This document shows, piece by piece, positions 24,355 through 33,400 of a stretch of 64,000 nt of DNA. The stretch is from Lachnospiraceae bacterium. Its GTDB lineage: Bacteria > Bacillota > Clostridia > Lachnospirales > Lachnospiraceae. The notes below the pieces were generated by a model. It was not told where the DNA came from. It made no database searches and was given only the letters and a program-made list of their open reading frames with translations. The stretch covers positions 1 through 64,000 of the forward strand of contig JAAWBX010000012.1 in NCBI GenBank assembly GCA_022792885.1. Direction: 5' to 3'. Made by a program: the position numbers and the translations under genes. Each line of letters begins with the position of its first letter. Position 1 is the stretch's first letter.

Positions 24355-24402
24355 AGAAGAAATTTACCGCCGCCTGTCGGACGGCGGTATCGGAGGTTGG
24401 AT

Positions 24403-26247
24403 GTGAGGCGGGGAAAACAGGCTTTTATTCTTTTTTTGATTTTGGTCAGCGTGACATTTTTGCTGCTCTGGCTCTGGCAGGGGCAGTTGATATCGGTGGA
24501 AAGCGGGGAGCGGCTGAAGGAGAGCGGGGCCGTTTATTTCCTGAAGCCGGATGAAAATATCCGGCCGGCAGACGGGCGCGAGCGGGTGAAGCTTTATGTG
24601 CCGGAGACGTTTATCCGGGAGTACACGCTCGTGATCTTCCGCAGCCGGAATTTTTATCTGTATGTACCCGGGAGCGAGGAGCCGACGGAGCTTTCGCCCG
24701 ATAATTCTTATCGGAGGCTTCAGACGCTGGAGCTGACGTCTGAGATGTACGACGACGGCGTATTGACGTTTGAGTGGTCGGCCGGCGAATTTTTTCTGTC
24801 CCGGAGGCTGTATTTGATTCCCAAGGAGGCGCTGGCGAATCTGTACCGGTTTTACGGAATGTTTCAGTATGTTCTGCTGGGAATGTTTTTTCTTATGCTG
24901 GTTTACAGTCTGCATTTGTATGCCTGTAAAAGAGATGAGCATTATCTGCTTTATTTTTCGATCTTTATTTCCTCTTTGCTTCTGATGATGGTCATCAATA
25001 TCACGCCTTTAGACGTCAGCATTCCGCAACAGATGTATATCGGGCTTCAACCGTTTCTGACCATGCTTCAGGTGTGCCTGGGGCTTTTAGCCTGCTTTGA
25101 CCTTCTGGATTATCCGAGGGCCCGGTTTTATCGGATGATTTTGTCGGGCCCCGGGATTTTTCTTACTTGTCTTTGCTATGGAGCGCTGACGGTTTATTAT
25201 GGGGGCGATACCGCCGAGTTTCTTCGGCTTCCTTATTTGATATTGTTTACCTTTCTTCTGATTCGGGCCTGCGGGGAGGGCTATCGGGGGGCGGGTGCGC
25301 TTTTGGCGGGCCATTCCATTAAAATGGGGATTATTTTGATGCAGTTTTGCGTCAACATCGGTTTGCTGACCGACTGGATTGATTTTATTTTTTTGCGTTC
25401 GGCTTTGGTGCCCGAGCTTCCTTTTGCATTTGCCTGCATGTTATGTATTAACCGGCGTTTCGCGGATAAATTTAAGGACAGCGAGGTTTTGACGGCGGAA
25501 CTGGCGGATTTAAATCAGCAGCTTGACCGTCAGGTGGAGAAGCGGACGCGCCAGTATCAGGAACAGATGGAAAGGCGTCACAATATGATGTTGAATGTAT
25601 TCCATGATCTCAGAACGCCTTTGTTTACGCTGACCGGATGCATGGATATTCTGTCGGGAGAATTGCCGGGGGAGCGGGAACTGGTGGATGTCATGAAGCA
25701 GAGGCTGGCATTCGCCACGGAGCTGACGGAGAATTTATTTTTGCTGGCTAAACTGGAGGATAATGAATGGATGATTCCGTTCGGCCCGCTGACGCTGGAG
25801 GGAGTGCTGGAGCCGATCTGCAAGTCGCTGAAGGTGGAGGCGGAGAAAAATTCGCTGGAAATGGAAGTTTCTTATATCCCGCCCGTGCAGCTTTGGGGGA
25901 ATCGGGAGCAGCTTCAGAGGGCGTTTCAAAACTTTATTACCAACGCGATTCATTACACGCCCGTGGGGGGCCGTGTCGGTGTGATTTGCAGTCAGGAAGG
26001 AGAGAACGTTATGATTCGGATCTCCGATACCGGGAAAGGGATGGATGAAGAAGCGCTTTCTCATTTGTTTACCCGTTATTATCGGTCGGAAACTCACGGC
26101 AGTTCCGATTCGACCGGATTAGGGCTTTCTATTGCGAAGAATATTATTGACCGGCATAAAGGGGAGATTCGGGTATCGAGTTCTCTGGAAACGGGTACCG
26201 TGATCTGCGTGATGCTTCCGGTGGTGACGGGGCGTGAGGATTTTTAA
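24403..26247 (+). CDS. 7TM (DISM-like) sensor histidine kinase
   Basis: 614 residues from GTG 24403, which follows GGAGG by six bases. Layout: membrane helix 6-24, extracytoplasmic domain about 25-160 of 7TMR-DISM extracellular type, seven helices about 165-375, a short coiled coil, then HisKA with His401 in FHDLRTPLFTL, and HATPase with N-box FQNFITNAIHYTP near 512, ISDTGKGMD and GLGLSIAKNIID. Such kinases sense small extracellular molecules, often sugars or carboxylates. It is divergent from the OmpR-type regulator at 23456-24154. Confidence 0.9.
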   Translation: MRRGKQAFILFLILVSVTFLLLWLWQGQLISVESGERLKESGAVYFLKPDENIRPADGRERVKLYVPETFIREYTLVIFRSRNFYLYVPGSEEPTELSPDNSYRRLQTLELTSEMYDDGVLTFEWSAGEFFLSRRLYLIPKEALANLYRFYGMFQYVLLGMFFLMLVYSLHLYACKRDEHYLLYFSIFISSLLLMMVINITPLDVSIPQQMYIGLQPFLTMLQVCLGLLACFDLLDYPRARFYRMILSGPGIFLTCLCYGALTVYYGGDTAEFLRLPYLILFTFLLIRACGEGYRGAGALLAGHSIKMGIILMQFCVNIGLLTDWIDFIFLRSALVPELPFAFACMLCINRRFADKFKDSEVLTAELADLNQQLDRQVEKRTRQYQEQMERRHNMMLNVFHDLRTPLFTLTGCMDILSGELPGERELVDVMKQRLAFATELTENLFLLAKLEDNEWMIPFGPLTLEGVLEPICKSLKVEAEKNSLEMEVSYIPPVQLWGNREQLQRAFQNFITNAIHYTPVGGRVGVICSQEGENVMIRISDTGKGMDEEALSHLFTRYYRSETHGSSDSTGLGLSIAKNIIDRHKGEIRVSSSLETGTVICVMLPVVTGREDF

Positions 26248-26266
26248 TTATGCCGGTGAAAAGGTA

Positions 26267-26295
26267 TTGTAAATAAAAATAAAGTCATGTATAAT
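26267..26295 (+). promoter_or_regulatory. Promoter of the receiver-GGDEF gene
   Basis: TTGTAA (26267-26272), 17-base spacer, TATAAT (26290-26295), 47 bases ahead of the start codon. Confidence 0.65.
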
Positions 26296-26341
26296 TTCAT
26301 AGGAAGAGATGCTTTGGCAGACCGGATAGGAGAATGCAGTG

Positions 26342-27259
26342 ATGGAAAAAATACTGATTGTGGATGACAGCATTTTGCAGGCGGCATTGCTAAAATCCAT
26401 TTTGGACGACGAATATGATATTACGATTGCGCAGACGGCAAAAGAGGGGCTTCGCCTCGCTGGTACCGAGAATTATTCCCTGATTTTGCTGGATGTGGTG
26501 ATGCCGGATATGGATGGATTTACGTTGTTGAAAAAGTTACAGGAGGAGATTATTACCCAGGGCGTTCCGGTGATTTTGATTACCAGCCTTTCGGATGTAC
26601 AGAACGAAGAGCGCGGCCTGATTCTGGGTGCGGTTGATTACATTGCCAAACCGTTTCATCCTCCGATCGTAAAGGCAAGGGTCAATACTCATATTAAGTT
26701 GTATAATTACAGGAAGCAGGTGGAGCACCAGTCTAAGACGGATCAGTTGACCGGAATTGCGAATCGAAGGCAGCATGATACATACAGCGCGTTGAAGTGG
26801 AACGAGGCCGTTCGTCTCGGACTTCCTTTTTCCGTTTGTATGTTTGACATTGATCGTTTCAAGGCGTACAATGATAAGTTCGGACATCCGGCCGGAGATA
26901 AGGTGATCGCGAAAGTCGCAAAGACGGCTTCTCTTTATTTGCGGCGCAGTACGGACTTTATTGCCCGCTATGGGGGAGAAGAATTTGCGGCGTTTATGCT
27001 GGGCGACGGTTGGGATAAAGCGTTTGAAAATTTGAAGAAGATTCGCCGGGAGGTGGAGAATCTGCATATTCCCCATGATCCTTCCATATCCGAATGGGTT
27101 ACGGTCAGTATCGGGGGCGTTACCGTTGTTCCCAAAGTGGAAAATTCTTACACGGCTTATCTAAAGATTGCGGACTCCATGCTGTATGAAGCTAAGGAGG
27201 GCGGACGCAATCAGGTTGTCTGGGTTACGGAGGACGGAAAGAAAATAAAAGAACGTTGA
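26342..27259 (+). CDS. Response regulator with GGDEF output (diguanylate cyclase)
   Basis: 305 residues. The receiver (1-125) has LIVDDSILQ, phospho-acceptor aspartate in LILLDVVMPDMDGF near 51 and AKPFHPP. The GGDEF domain (about 135-300) has TDQLTGIANRRQ, FDIDRFKAYNDKFGHPAGD and an intact active-site RYGGEEF near 216. It should make cyclic di-GMP upon phosphorylation of the receiver. It has its own promoter and terminator, 94 bases after the 7TM kinase gene, which could phosphorylate it too (inference). Confidence 0.92.
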   Translation: MEKILIVDDSILQAALLKSILDDEYDITIAQTAKEGLRLAGTENYSLILLDVVMPDMDGFTLLKKLQEEIITQGVPVILITSLSDVQNEERGLILGAVDYIAKPFHPPIVKARVNTHIKLYNYRKQVEHQSKTDQLTGIANRRQHDTYSALKWNEAVRLGLPFSVCMFDIDRFKAYNDKFGHPAGDKVIAKVAKTASLYLRRSTDFIARYGGEEFAAFMLGDGWDKAFENLKKIRREVENLHIPHDPSISEWVTVSIGGVTVVPKVENSYTAYLKIADSMLYEAKEGGRNQVVWVTEDGKKIKER

Positions 27260-27268
27260 TTTGGATAT

Positions 27269-27300
27269 GAGCAGCTTCCGTTTTCGGAGCTGCTCTTTTT
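27269..27300 (+). terminator. Terminator of the receiver-GGDEF gene
   Basis: GAGCAGCTTCCG-TTTT-CGGAGCTGCTC followed by TTTTT. Confidence 0.9.
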
Positions 27301-27318
27301 AGAATTTTCGGAAAAAGA

Positions 27319-27360
27319 AAAGGCCCATCCCCAAGAATAATCTCTCAAAGATAGGCCTTT
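27319..27360 (-). terminator. Terminator of the tRNA-Lys transcript
   Basis: On the minus strand AAAGGCCTATC pairs with GATGGGCCTTT, followed by TCTTTTTCC; it starts 3 bases after the tRNA. Confidence 0.8.
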
Positions 27361-27362
27361 AC

Positions 27363-27436
27363 TGCGCCTCCAGGGACTCGAACCCTGGACACCCTGATTA
27401 AGAGTCAGGTGCTCTACCAACTGAGCTAGAAGCGCA
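27363..27436 (-). tRNA. tRNA-Lys (anticodon CTT)
   Basis: 74 bases folding into a full cloverleaf on the minus strand: acceptor TGCGCTT/AGGCGCA (one G-U pair), D arm AGCTCAGTTGGTAGAGC, anticodon stem CCTGA/TCAGG with loop CTCTTAA giving CTT, and T arm CAGGGTTCGAGTCCCTG. CCA is not encoded. Confidence 0.97.
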
Positions 27437-27468
27437 TATATGCTTGTCCGCTTACCGGAACAGCAATC

Positions 27469-27497
27469 ATTATATCTCAATCGGAGAAACAATGCAA
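27469..27497 (-). promoter_or_regulatory. Promoter of the tRNA-Lys gene
   Basis: Minus strand TTGCAT (27497-27492), 17-base spacer, TATAAT (27474-27469), 33 bases ahead of the tRNA. The -35 box lies inside the terminator stem of the upstream transporter gene. Confidence 0.75.
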
Positions 27498-27522
27498 GCC
27501 TTTTTTAAGACTTGCATTGTTT
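27489..27522 (-). terminator. Terminator of the Na/Pi transporter gene
   Basis: AACAATGCAAG (27489-27499) pairs with CTTGCATTGTT (27512-27522). On the minus strand the stem ends in TTTCTCC, a modest T-run. The stem doubles as the -35 region of the tRNA promoter. Confidence 0.7.
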
Positions 27523-27552
27523 TAAATTTGATACAATTTATGCGGCGCCGCG

Positions 27553-29184
27553 TCAGATTTCGTGAGGCATATAAGAGCCTCTGCGGGCGGCAAAAGCGAC
27601 GTTGATGCTGTAGTCGCCGACGCGTTCCAGATCGTGTAAAGCTTTGGCGAAAATGACGCCGGGCTCCGTGTGGCATTGCTGCGCGCGCAGGCGGGCGATA
27701 TGATTGTCCTGGGAACGAATCGTGAGGGCGTCGATCGTTTCGTCGAGCTGCGTCAGTTTTTTGGCCTGTGATTTGGTGAGCCGCTGTCTCATGAAGGCGG
27801 AGACGGATTCGTCGAAGAGGATCAGGCATTTCTGATAGATCTCCGCGATCTCTTCTTTGGCGGCTTCGGAATAGATTAGCTGCTTGTCCACGAAAACCTG
27901 GGTTTTTTTGCACAGGCTGGCAGAATGATCGCCGATTCGTTCCAGATCGTTCAGCACATGGAACATGTTGCCGATAACCTGTGAGTCGGGGTCGGACAAT
28001 TCCAGGGCCGTGACTTTGACGAGGAATTCGGTGATATTTTCGTTCAGGTAATCGATCACTTCTTCTTTTTCCTGAATCTGAGCGGATTTGCTGACATCGT
28101 TGTTGATCAGCCCTTCGGTGGCCATGATAAAATTTTCCCGCGTCATGCCGGCCATGCGTTCGATTTCCTTGAAGGCCTGGGTGATGGCTACGCTGGGGGA
28201 GCGGATCAGGTGGTCGTCGATATACAGGAAACGCAGCTCGCTCTCATGCTCCACTTTGGGTACGAACTTGAAGGCCAGTTTTACAATTCCGTTGGTGAAC
28301 GGCAGAGTGAGGAGGGCGGTCACAACTTTGAAAATAATGTGGCAGAAGGAAACCTGCACCACAGGGTAGGGCGACAGCGTCGCCAGCCAGTCGGTGTACG
28401 GGGTGAACATGGTGACGGGCATAAAGATAAGGGCGCCGATCACGTTGTAAATAAAGTAAATGCAGGCGGCCCGTTTGGCGTTGTTTTTCGCGTTAATGGA
28501 GGCCAGAAACGGCGGCATGGAGGAGCCGATATTGATACCGCAGATCAGGAACGAAGCAAAATGGATCGGCATCAGCCCCTGCATGGCGAGCGCCTGCAAA
28601 ACGCCGACCGAGGCGGAGGAACTCTGAATCACGGCGCACATGAGAATACCGAATAAAAGCCCCAGGACCGGGTTGGTGGCGGTGGTAATAAAATTCTGAA
28701 ACGCCGGCAGATCCTTTAAGGAGGACATGGCGCCGCTCATGGTGTGAAGTCCCTGAAATAACAGACCGAACCCCAAAATGATCTGTCCGATGTGTTTGTA
28801 GGAAGGTTTTTTGGAATAAAGCATCAGCAGGGCCCCGGTGAAGATGCAGGCGGGAGCCAGTGCGGAAACGTCGAGCGCGATCAGGATACTGGTCATGGTG
28901 GTACCGATATTGGCGCCGATGATGACGCCGGTGGCCTGGGCCAGATCCATGATCCCGGCGTTGATCATCCCCATGGTCATAACCGTGGTAGCGGAGGAAG
29001 ATTGAATGACTGCCGTGACCAGCATACCGAGCAGGAAGCCGAAAAAAGGGTTCCTGGTCAGTTTTTCCATCAGGTCTTTCATTTTGGAACCGGCGGCCCG
29101 TTCCAGGCCGTCGCCCATGTAGGTCATGCCGAAGAGGAACAGTCCGAGTCCTCCGCCCAGAGATAGAATATTTGAAAAATTCAT
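27553..29184 (-). CDS. Na/Pi cotransporter-PhoU fusion
   Basis: 543 residues from ATG 29184 (ATAAGGAGTATCAC upstream). The N-terminal 330 residues are two inverted Na_Pi_cotrans repeats with the paired signatures GLFLFGMTYMGDGLE near 11, VTAVIQSSSATTVM near 47 and MCAVIQSSSASVGVL near 190. The C-terminal 200 residues form a PhoU-like helical domain (ENFIMATEGLINND, NDLERIGDHSASLCK, LHDLERVGDYSIN). It imports phosphate with sodium; the PhoU part may sense phosphate status. It is a lone gene with its own terminator. Confidence 0.92.
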   Translation of the reverse strand: MNFSNILSLGGGLGLFLFGMTYMGDGLERAAGSKMKDLMEKLTRNPFFGFLLGMLVTAVIQSSSATTVMTMGMINAGIMDLAQATGVIIGANIGTTMTSILIALDVSALAPACIFTGALLMLYSKKPSYKHIGQIILGFGLLFQGLHTMSGAMSSLKDLPAFQNFITTATNPVLGLLFGILMCAVIQSSSASVGVLQALAMQGLMPIHFASFLICGINIGSSMPPFLASINAKNNAKRAACIYFIYNVIGALIFMPVTMFTPYTDWLATLSPYPVVQVSFCHIIFKVVTALLTLPFTNGIVKLAFKFVPKVEHESELRFLYIDDHLIRSPSVAITQAFKEIERMAGMTRENFIMATEGLINNDVSKSAQIQEKEEVIDYLNENITEFLVKVTALELSDPDSQVIGNMFHVLNDLERIGDHSASLCKKTQVFVDKQLIYSEAAKEEIAEIYQKCLILFDESVSAFMRQRLTKSQAKKLTQLDETIDALTIRSQDNHIARLRAQQCHTEPGVIFAKALHDLERVGDYSINVAFAARRGSYMPHEI

Positions 29185-29293
29185 GTGATACTCCTTATGT
29201 AAAAATCCTTCGGAAACCACGTAAAGTATAGCAGGGATGAACCGATATTTCCAGAGGAAAATAAAATATTTGGCAGTTTTGCTTTTTTGTACC

Positions 29294-29322
29294 TTGAAAT
29301 GCTTTTGTGCGTCCGGTAAAAT
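29294..29322 (+). promoter_or_regulatory. Promoter of the PAP2-amylase pair
   Basis: TTGAAA (29294-29299), 17-base spacer, TAAAAT (29317-29322), 31 bases before the TTG start at 29354. Confidence 0.65.
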
Positions 29323-29353
29323 TAAACGGTGAGATCGAATAAGGAGGATGCGC

Positions 29354-29989
29354 TTGGAAAAATGGAAAGATTTTTACAGAAGATATCCTCAGTGCTGGGT
29401 ATTGCTGTATCTTTTTATTTATATACCCTGGTTTATCCTGCTGGAACGAAGAACGTCGGTTTCTTATACGGTGCTGCATACGGGATGGGACGACGCGATT
29501 CCGTTTTGCGAATATTTTATAATTCCTTATTATATATGGTATCTGTATTTTGCCGGGACTGCGTTTTATTTTCTTTTCCGGCGTCCGAGGAAGGAATTTT
29601 ATGAGTTTGCGGTGTTGGTCGCATCGGGCATGACGTTCTGGCTTTTATTGTGTACGATCTGGCCGAACGGGTTGGTGCTGCGGCCCGCGATCGAGCCGGA
29701 GAGGAGTTTTTGCGCCCGGCTGGTATCGTTGATCTACGCGGCGGATACGCCGACCAACGTGTTTCCGAGTATGCACGTGTACGTATCGATCGTGGCGCAC
29801 AGCACGATCCGGCGGAATCTGAGAAAATCGTATCCGGGAGGGACGGTTTTTTCCGGCGTGTTGATGGTGTTGATCTGTGTTTCCACGGTTTTTGTCAAGC
29901 AGCATTCGGTGCTGGACGTCGCCGGAGGGATTTTGCTGTTTGCCCTGTTGGCGCCGGTTGTTTATCATGGAGGAAGGGAGAAAAGATAA
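29354..29989 (+). CDS. PAP2-family membrane phosphatase (TTG start)
   Basis: 211 residues, about six membrane helices. The PAP2 catalytic pattern is present as the central PTNVFPSMHVYVSIVAH near 136-152 and the final KQHSVLDVAGGI near 182-193, supplying two histidines and the aspartate. The first KxxxxxxRP motif is less clear (NGLVLRPAIEPERSF). Such enzymes dephosphorylate lipid phosphates such as undecaprenyl pyrophosphate or phosphatidic acid. TTG 29354 is chosen because AAGGAGG lies six bases upstream; the ATG at 29348 directly touches it. Confidence 0.82.
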   Translation: MEKWKDFYRRYPQCWVLLYLFIYIPWFILLERRTSVSYTVLHTGWDDAIPFCEYFIIPYYIWYLYFAGTAFYFLFRRPRKEFYEFAVLVASGMTFWLLLCTIWPNGLVLRPAIEPERSFCARLVSLIYAADTPTNVFPSMHVYVSIVAHSTIRRNLRKSYPGGTVFSGVLMVLICVSTVFVKQHSVLDVAGGILLFALLAPVVYHGGREKR

Positions 29990-29990
29990 G

Positions 29991-31301
29991 ATGTGGGCGG
30001 AGGAAAGTATTTTTTATCAGATTTACCCGTTGGGGTTTTGCGGGGCGCCGTTTGAGAACGACGGGGTAACGCTTCCCAGGATTCGAAAAGTTCTGGAATG
30101 GATTCCGCATTTGAAAGAGCTGGGAATCGACGCGGTGTATTTCGGGCCGGTGTTTGAATCGGATACGCATGGCTACAATGCCAGGGATTACAGAAAGATC
30201 GATCGTCGTCTGGGGGAAAAAGAAGATTTTGCCGAAGTGTGCCGGGCGCTTCATGAAGCCGGAATCCGGGTGGTGTTAGACGGTGTGTTCAATCACGCGG
30301 GCCGGGGGTTTTTTGCGTTTCAGGATGTGCTTGCGAATCGGGAGGCGTCCCGGTATGCGGGCTGGTTTTACCTGAATTTCCAGGGAAATTCTTCTTATAA
30401 TGACGGCCTCTGGTATGAGGGCTGGGAGGGGAATTATGATCTGGTGAAGCTGAATCTTCAGAATGAAGAGGTGGTGGGGTATCTGTTTGACAGCATTCGC
30501 GGCTGGGTGGAAGATTTTGAGATCGACGGCCTGCGCCTGGATGTGGCTTATTGTCTGCCGGAAGATTTTCTCAGACGGTTACGGGCCTTTACCGACGGCC
30601 TGAAGCCGGATTTTTTCCTGGTCGGCGAAGTCCTACATGGAGATTACAATCGGATCATGAATGATTCGATGCTTCATTCCGTGACGAATTATGAGTGTTA
30701 TAAGGGATTGTTTTCCAGTTTTAACAGCATGAATCTGTTTGAGATCAACCACTCTCTTCTGCGCCAGTTCGGGCCGGAAGCGTGGACGCTTTATAAAGGA
30801 AAGCATTTGTTGGCGTTTGTGGATAATCATGACGTAAGCCGGATCGCCAGCCAGTTGACGAACGAGGAGCATCTGCCGCTGATCTATGCGCTTTTGTTCG
30901 GCATGCCGGGGATTCCCTGTATTTATTACGGAAGCGAATGGGGCGCCCGCGCGAATAAGAGCGAGGGGGATCCGGCGCTGCGGGCCTGCTTTGCCGCACC
31001 GGAGGAGACGAAACTGACGGATTTCATCCGGAAGCTGGCGCGGGCCAGAAAGAAGAGTCCGGCTTTTGCGTGGGGGGATTTTAAATCGGTCGTTTTGACG
31101 AACCGTCAGTGCGTGTTCGAAAGGCGTGCGGGGAACGAGAGGATTCTGGTTGCCGTAAACGCGGACGATCGGCCTTTTGACGCCCGCTTCGATGCCGGAG
31201 CGGCCAAGGGAACGGATCTGATCACCGGGGAGGAGGTCTGCTTTACGGGAGGCGTGACGCTGCCTCCGTATCGGGCGTATTTCTGGAGGCCGGAAACGTA
31301 A
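29991..31301 (+). CDS. GH13 alpha-amylase-family glycoside hydrolase
   Basis: 436 residues, no signal peptide, so cytoplasmic. GH13 conserved regions: VVLDGVFNHAG near 97, GLRLDVAY near 178 (nucleophile Asp), FLVGEVLHG near 208 (acid/base Glu) and FVDNHDVSR near 275. It resembles small neopullulanase/cyclomaltodextrinase-type enzymes but lacks the N-terminal domain usual in those. It would hydrolyse imported maltodextrins or cyclic glucans. It starts one base after the PAP2 stop, so the two genes are cotranscribed despite unrelated functions. Confidence 0.88.
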   Translation: MWAEESIFYQIYPLGFCGAPFENDGVTLPRIRKVLEWIPHLKELGIDAVYFGPVFESDTHGYNARDYRKIDRRLGEKEDFAEVCRALHEAGIRVVLDGVFNHAGRGFFAFQDVLANREASRYAGWFYLNFQGNSSYNDGLWYEGWEGNYDLVKLNLQNEEVVGYLFDSIRGWVEDFEIDGLRLDVAYCLPEDFLRRLRAFTDGLKPDFFLVGEVLHGDYNRIMNDSMLHSVTNYECYKGLFSSFNSMNLFEINHSLLRQFGPEAWTLYKGKHLLAFVDNHDVSRIASQLTNEEHLPLIYALLFGMPGIPCIYYGSEWGARANKSEGDPALRACFAAPEETKLTDFIRKLARARKKSPAFAWGDFKSVVLTNRQCVFERRAGNERILVAVNADDRPFDARFDAGAAKGTDLITGEEVCFTGGVTLPPYRAYFWRPET

Positions 31302-31318
31302 TGCGCGGGCGGCCGTTT

Positions 31319-31630
31319 TTAAAACAGCGTGTATAAGATCAGGTCCACGCCGATGGCGGCGAGGACGCAGATCATAGGCGAGCATTTCTTCCAGGCGAGC
31401 ACGCCGGCCGCAAGGCCGCCTAAGATCCCGATCTCGGGCCGCGCGGCGTCCACGGAAAGGATACCGGGGAAGATCAGGGCGGCCATAGCCGTGTAGGGGA
31501 TCAGATTGAGGAATTTTTCCGTTTTGGGGCCGAAGCGCATTTTGTCGATCAGGACGGCCGGAAGCATACGGGGTATGTAAGTGACAACGGTCATTCCCAG
31601 GATTAAAAGCAACACGTCAGAGTTTATCAT
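31319..31630 (-). CDS. azlD: AzlD-family small subunit of amino acid exporter
   Basis: 103 residues, four membrane helices, with the family signature TYIPRMLPAVLI near 17 and LIPYTAMAALIFPGIL near 43. It partners AzlC to export branched-chain amino acids or analogues. Its start overlaps the AzlC stop by 14 bases. Confidence 0.9.
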   Translation of the reverse strand: MINSDVLLLILGMTVVTYIPRMLPAVLIDKMRFGPKTEKFLNLIPYTAMAALIFPGILSVDAARPEIGILGGLAAGVLAWKKCSPMICVLAAIGVDLILYTLF

Positions 31631-32336
31631 TGGCAGTCTCCTTTTCTTCTTCCGGGTCGGGAAAAGCCGCGCCGACGGCGGCGCAGATCAGAGTGGAAAA
31701 AATAAGCGCCCAACTGGAAGCCATGCATCGGGAAAGGAAGAAGTTACACAGCGCGGTCAGAAGGACCAATGCGGCCAGTTTTTTGCTGCGGGTCAGACCC
31801 GGCATGAGCAGGCCGATGAACATGGCGTACAGAGCGATCCCTAAGCTGGCCGTGAGGCTGGGGGGAAGAAACTCGGAGGCGACGATGCCGGCGGCGGTCC
31901 CCAGGACCCAGGGAAAATAAACGGTTCCGAAGAGACCCAGAAAATACGGGAGCGAACATTTGCTTTTTTCCGCGGTGGAGAATATGGCGAACGTCTCGTC
32001 GCAGACGCCGAAGGCGGCCAGGAGTTTTAAAGCGGCGGGAGTCCGGCGCATGCGGTTGGAAATACAGGTGCTCATGATCAGATGCCTCAGATTCAGAATG
32101 AATGTGGCCAGGATGATGGCAAACAGGGAGGCGCCCTGGATATACATACCGGCGGCCATCATCTGGCTGGCCCCGGCGAAAACGAAAGCGGACATGGCAA
32201 GCGATTCGGCGGCGCTCCAGCCGGCCTGCCGCGCGATAACGGCGAAAGCGATTCCTACGGGGAAAACGCCTAAAATGACGGGAAGACCGTCGCGCAGTCC
32301 CTGAAGGTACTGGGATTTCCCGGATTGAGCGGACAT
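31617..32336 (-). CDS. azlC: AzlC-family branched-chain amino acid permease
   Basis: 239 residues, about seven helices, opening with GLRDGLPVILGVFPVGIAFAV and the typical SAFVFAGASQMMAAGM near 50 and NLRHLIMSTCISNRM near 82. It forms the large subunit of the AzlCD exporter (known for 4-azaleucine resistance in Bacillus). AAAGGGAGG precedes the ATG. Confidence 0.92.
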   Translation of the reverse strand: MSAQSGKSQYLQGLRDGLPVILGVFPVGIAFAVIARQAGWSAAESLAMSAFVFAGASQMMAAGMYIQGASLFAIILATFILNLRHLIMSTCISNRMRRTPAALKLLAAFGVCDETFAIFSTAEKSKCSLPYFLGLFGTVYFPWVLGTAAGIVASEFLPPSLTASLGIALYAMFIGLLMPGLTRSKKLAALVLLTALCNFFLSRCMASSWALIFSTLICAAVGAAFPDPEEEKETANDKL

Positions 32337-32425
32337 AAAAACCCTCCCTTTTATGATGGTTTTTCTATTCTAAGGCCGTTTATACGGCCTGTCAAGCGGC
32401 GGCTTGGATTTCTTTCAAAAAAAGC

Positions 32426-32456
32426 TTGACTTGAAGCAGACTCCAGGTGTTAGGAT
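32426..32456 (+). promoter_or_regulatory. MerR-type promoter with 19-bp spacer and dyad
   Basis: TTGACT (32426-32431) and TAGGAT (32451-32456) are separated by 19 bases, the stretched spacing that MerR-family activators correct by bending DNA. The spacer carries the dyad ACTTGAAG-CAGA-CTCCAGGT (32429-32448; six of eight positions symmetrical). The MerR gene is the second gene of the operon that follows. Confidence 0.8.
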
Positions 32457-32504
32457 AAATAAAAATACCCGTGCATTATGTATAGAAGAAGGAGGAGCTT
32501 ATCG

Positions 32505-33386
32505 ATGGAAAAAGCGAAGGTTTATTTTACAAAAGATATCAGTCCGGCCGGTTTGAAGAAGGTGTATGACGCAATGGGAGTCACGTTGAAAGGGAAAACG
32601 GCCGTCAAGATTTCTACTGGCGAACCGGGCGGCCATAATTTTCTGTCGCCGGATCTGATCCGGGGTCTGGTACAGGATCTGAACGGGACGATTGTAGAGT
32701 GTAACACGGCTTACGAGGGCCGCCGCAATACGACGGAGGCGCACTGGGGGACGTTTGAGGAGCATGGTTTTCTTGCCGTTGCGCCCTGTGATATTATGGA
32801 CGAGGAGGGGGATCTGGCGCTTCCGGTGGAGAACGGCAGCCATTTGAAGGAGAATTTTGTAGGCGCGCATCTGACGAATTACGATTCGATGCTGGTCTTG
32901 TCCCATTTTAAGGGGCACGCGATGGGCGGTTTTGGCGGAGCGCTGAAGAATATGTCCATCGGTATCGCGTCCTCGAAGGGGAAGATGCATATTCATATGT
33001 CCGGCGCGCCGGGGAGTACCCTGGAAGATATGCTTTCGGCCGACCACGATTCGTTTCTGGAATCCATGGCGGACGCGGACTGGGCGGTCATGAATCATAT
33101 GGGCCGGGAGAACATCGTTTATATCAACGTGGCGAATAAGCTCTCGGTGGATTGCGATTGCAACGCCTGTCCGGAGGAGCCGAAGATGGCCGATATCGGG
33201 ATCTTTGCATCGATCGATCCGGTGGCTGTGGATCAGGCCGGCGTGGATGCGGTTTACCGGTCGCAGGATCCGGGCAAAGCGGCCTTGATCGAACGGATCG
33301 AGAGCCGCAACGGGATTCATACCGTGGAGGCGGCCGCGAAGATGGGATTGGGCAGCCGGGAGTATGAGATTATATCTCTGGATTAA
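32505..33386 (+). CDS. DUF362-domain protein
   Basis: 293 residues from ATG 32505 (GAAGGAGGAG upstream). The DUF362 core is recognised from KTAVKISTGEPGGHNFLSP near 29, LSHFKGHAMGGFGGALKNMSIG near 135-156 and ASIDPVAVDQAGVDAVY near 235. A short cysteine cluster (CDCNACPEEP near 218) could bind metal but is too small for a typical ferredoxin domain. The function of the family is poorly known. It is the first gene of the MerR-controlled operon. Confidence 0.8.
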   Translation: MEKAKVYFTKDISPAGLKKVYDAMGVTLKGKTAVKISTGEPGGHNFLSPDLIRGLVQDLNGTIVECNTAYEGRRNTTEAHWGTFEEHGFLAVAPCDIMDEEGDLALPVENGSHLKENFVGAHLTNYDSMLVLSHFKGHAMGGFGGALKNMSIGIASSKGKMHIHMSGAPGSTLEDMLSADHDSFLESMADADWAVMNHMGRENIVYINVANKLSVDCDCNACPEEPKMADIGIFASIDPVAVDQAGVDAVYRSQDPGKAALIERIESRNGIHTVEAAAKMGLGSREYEIISLD

Positions 33387-33400
33387 GAAGGGAAACCGGT

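Noticed and set aside
24325..24402. 26-residue N-terminal extension of the 7TM kinase
   Set aside because: Its TTG is part of the TTGACA promoter box, so it would lie upstream of the transcript.
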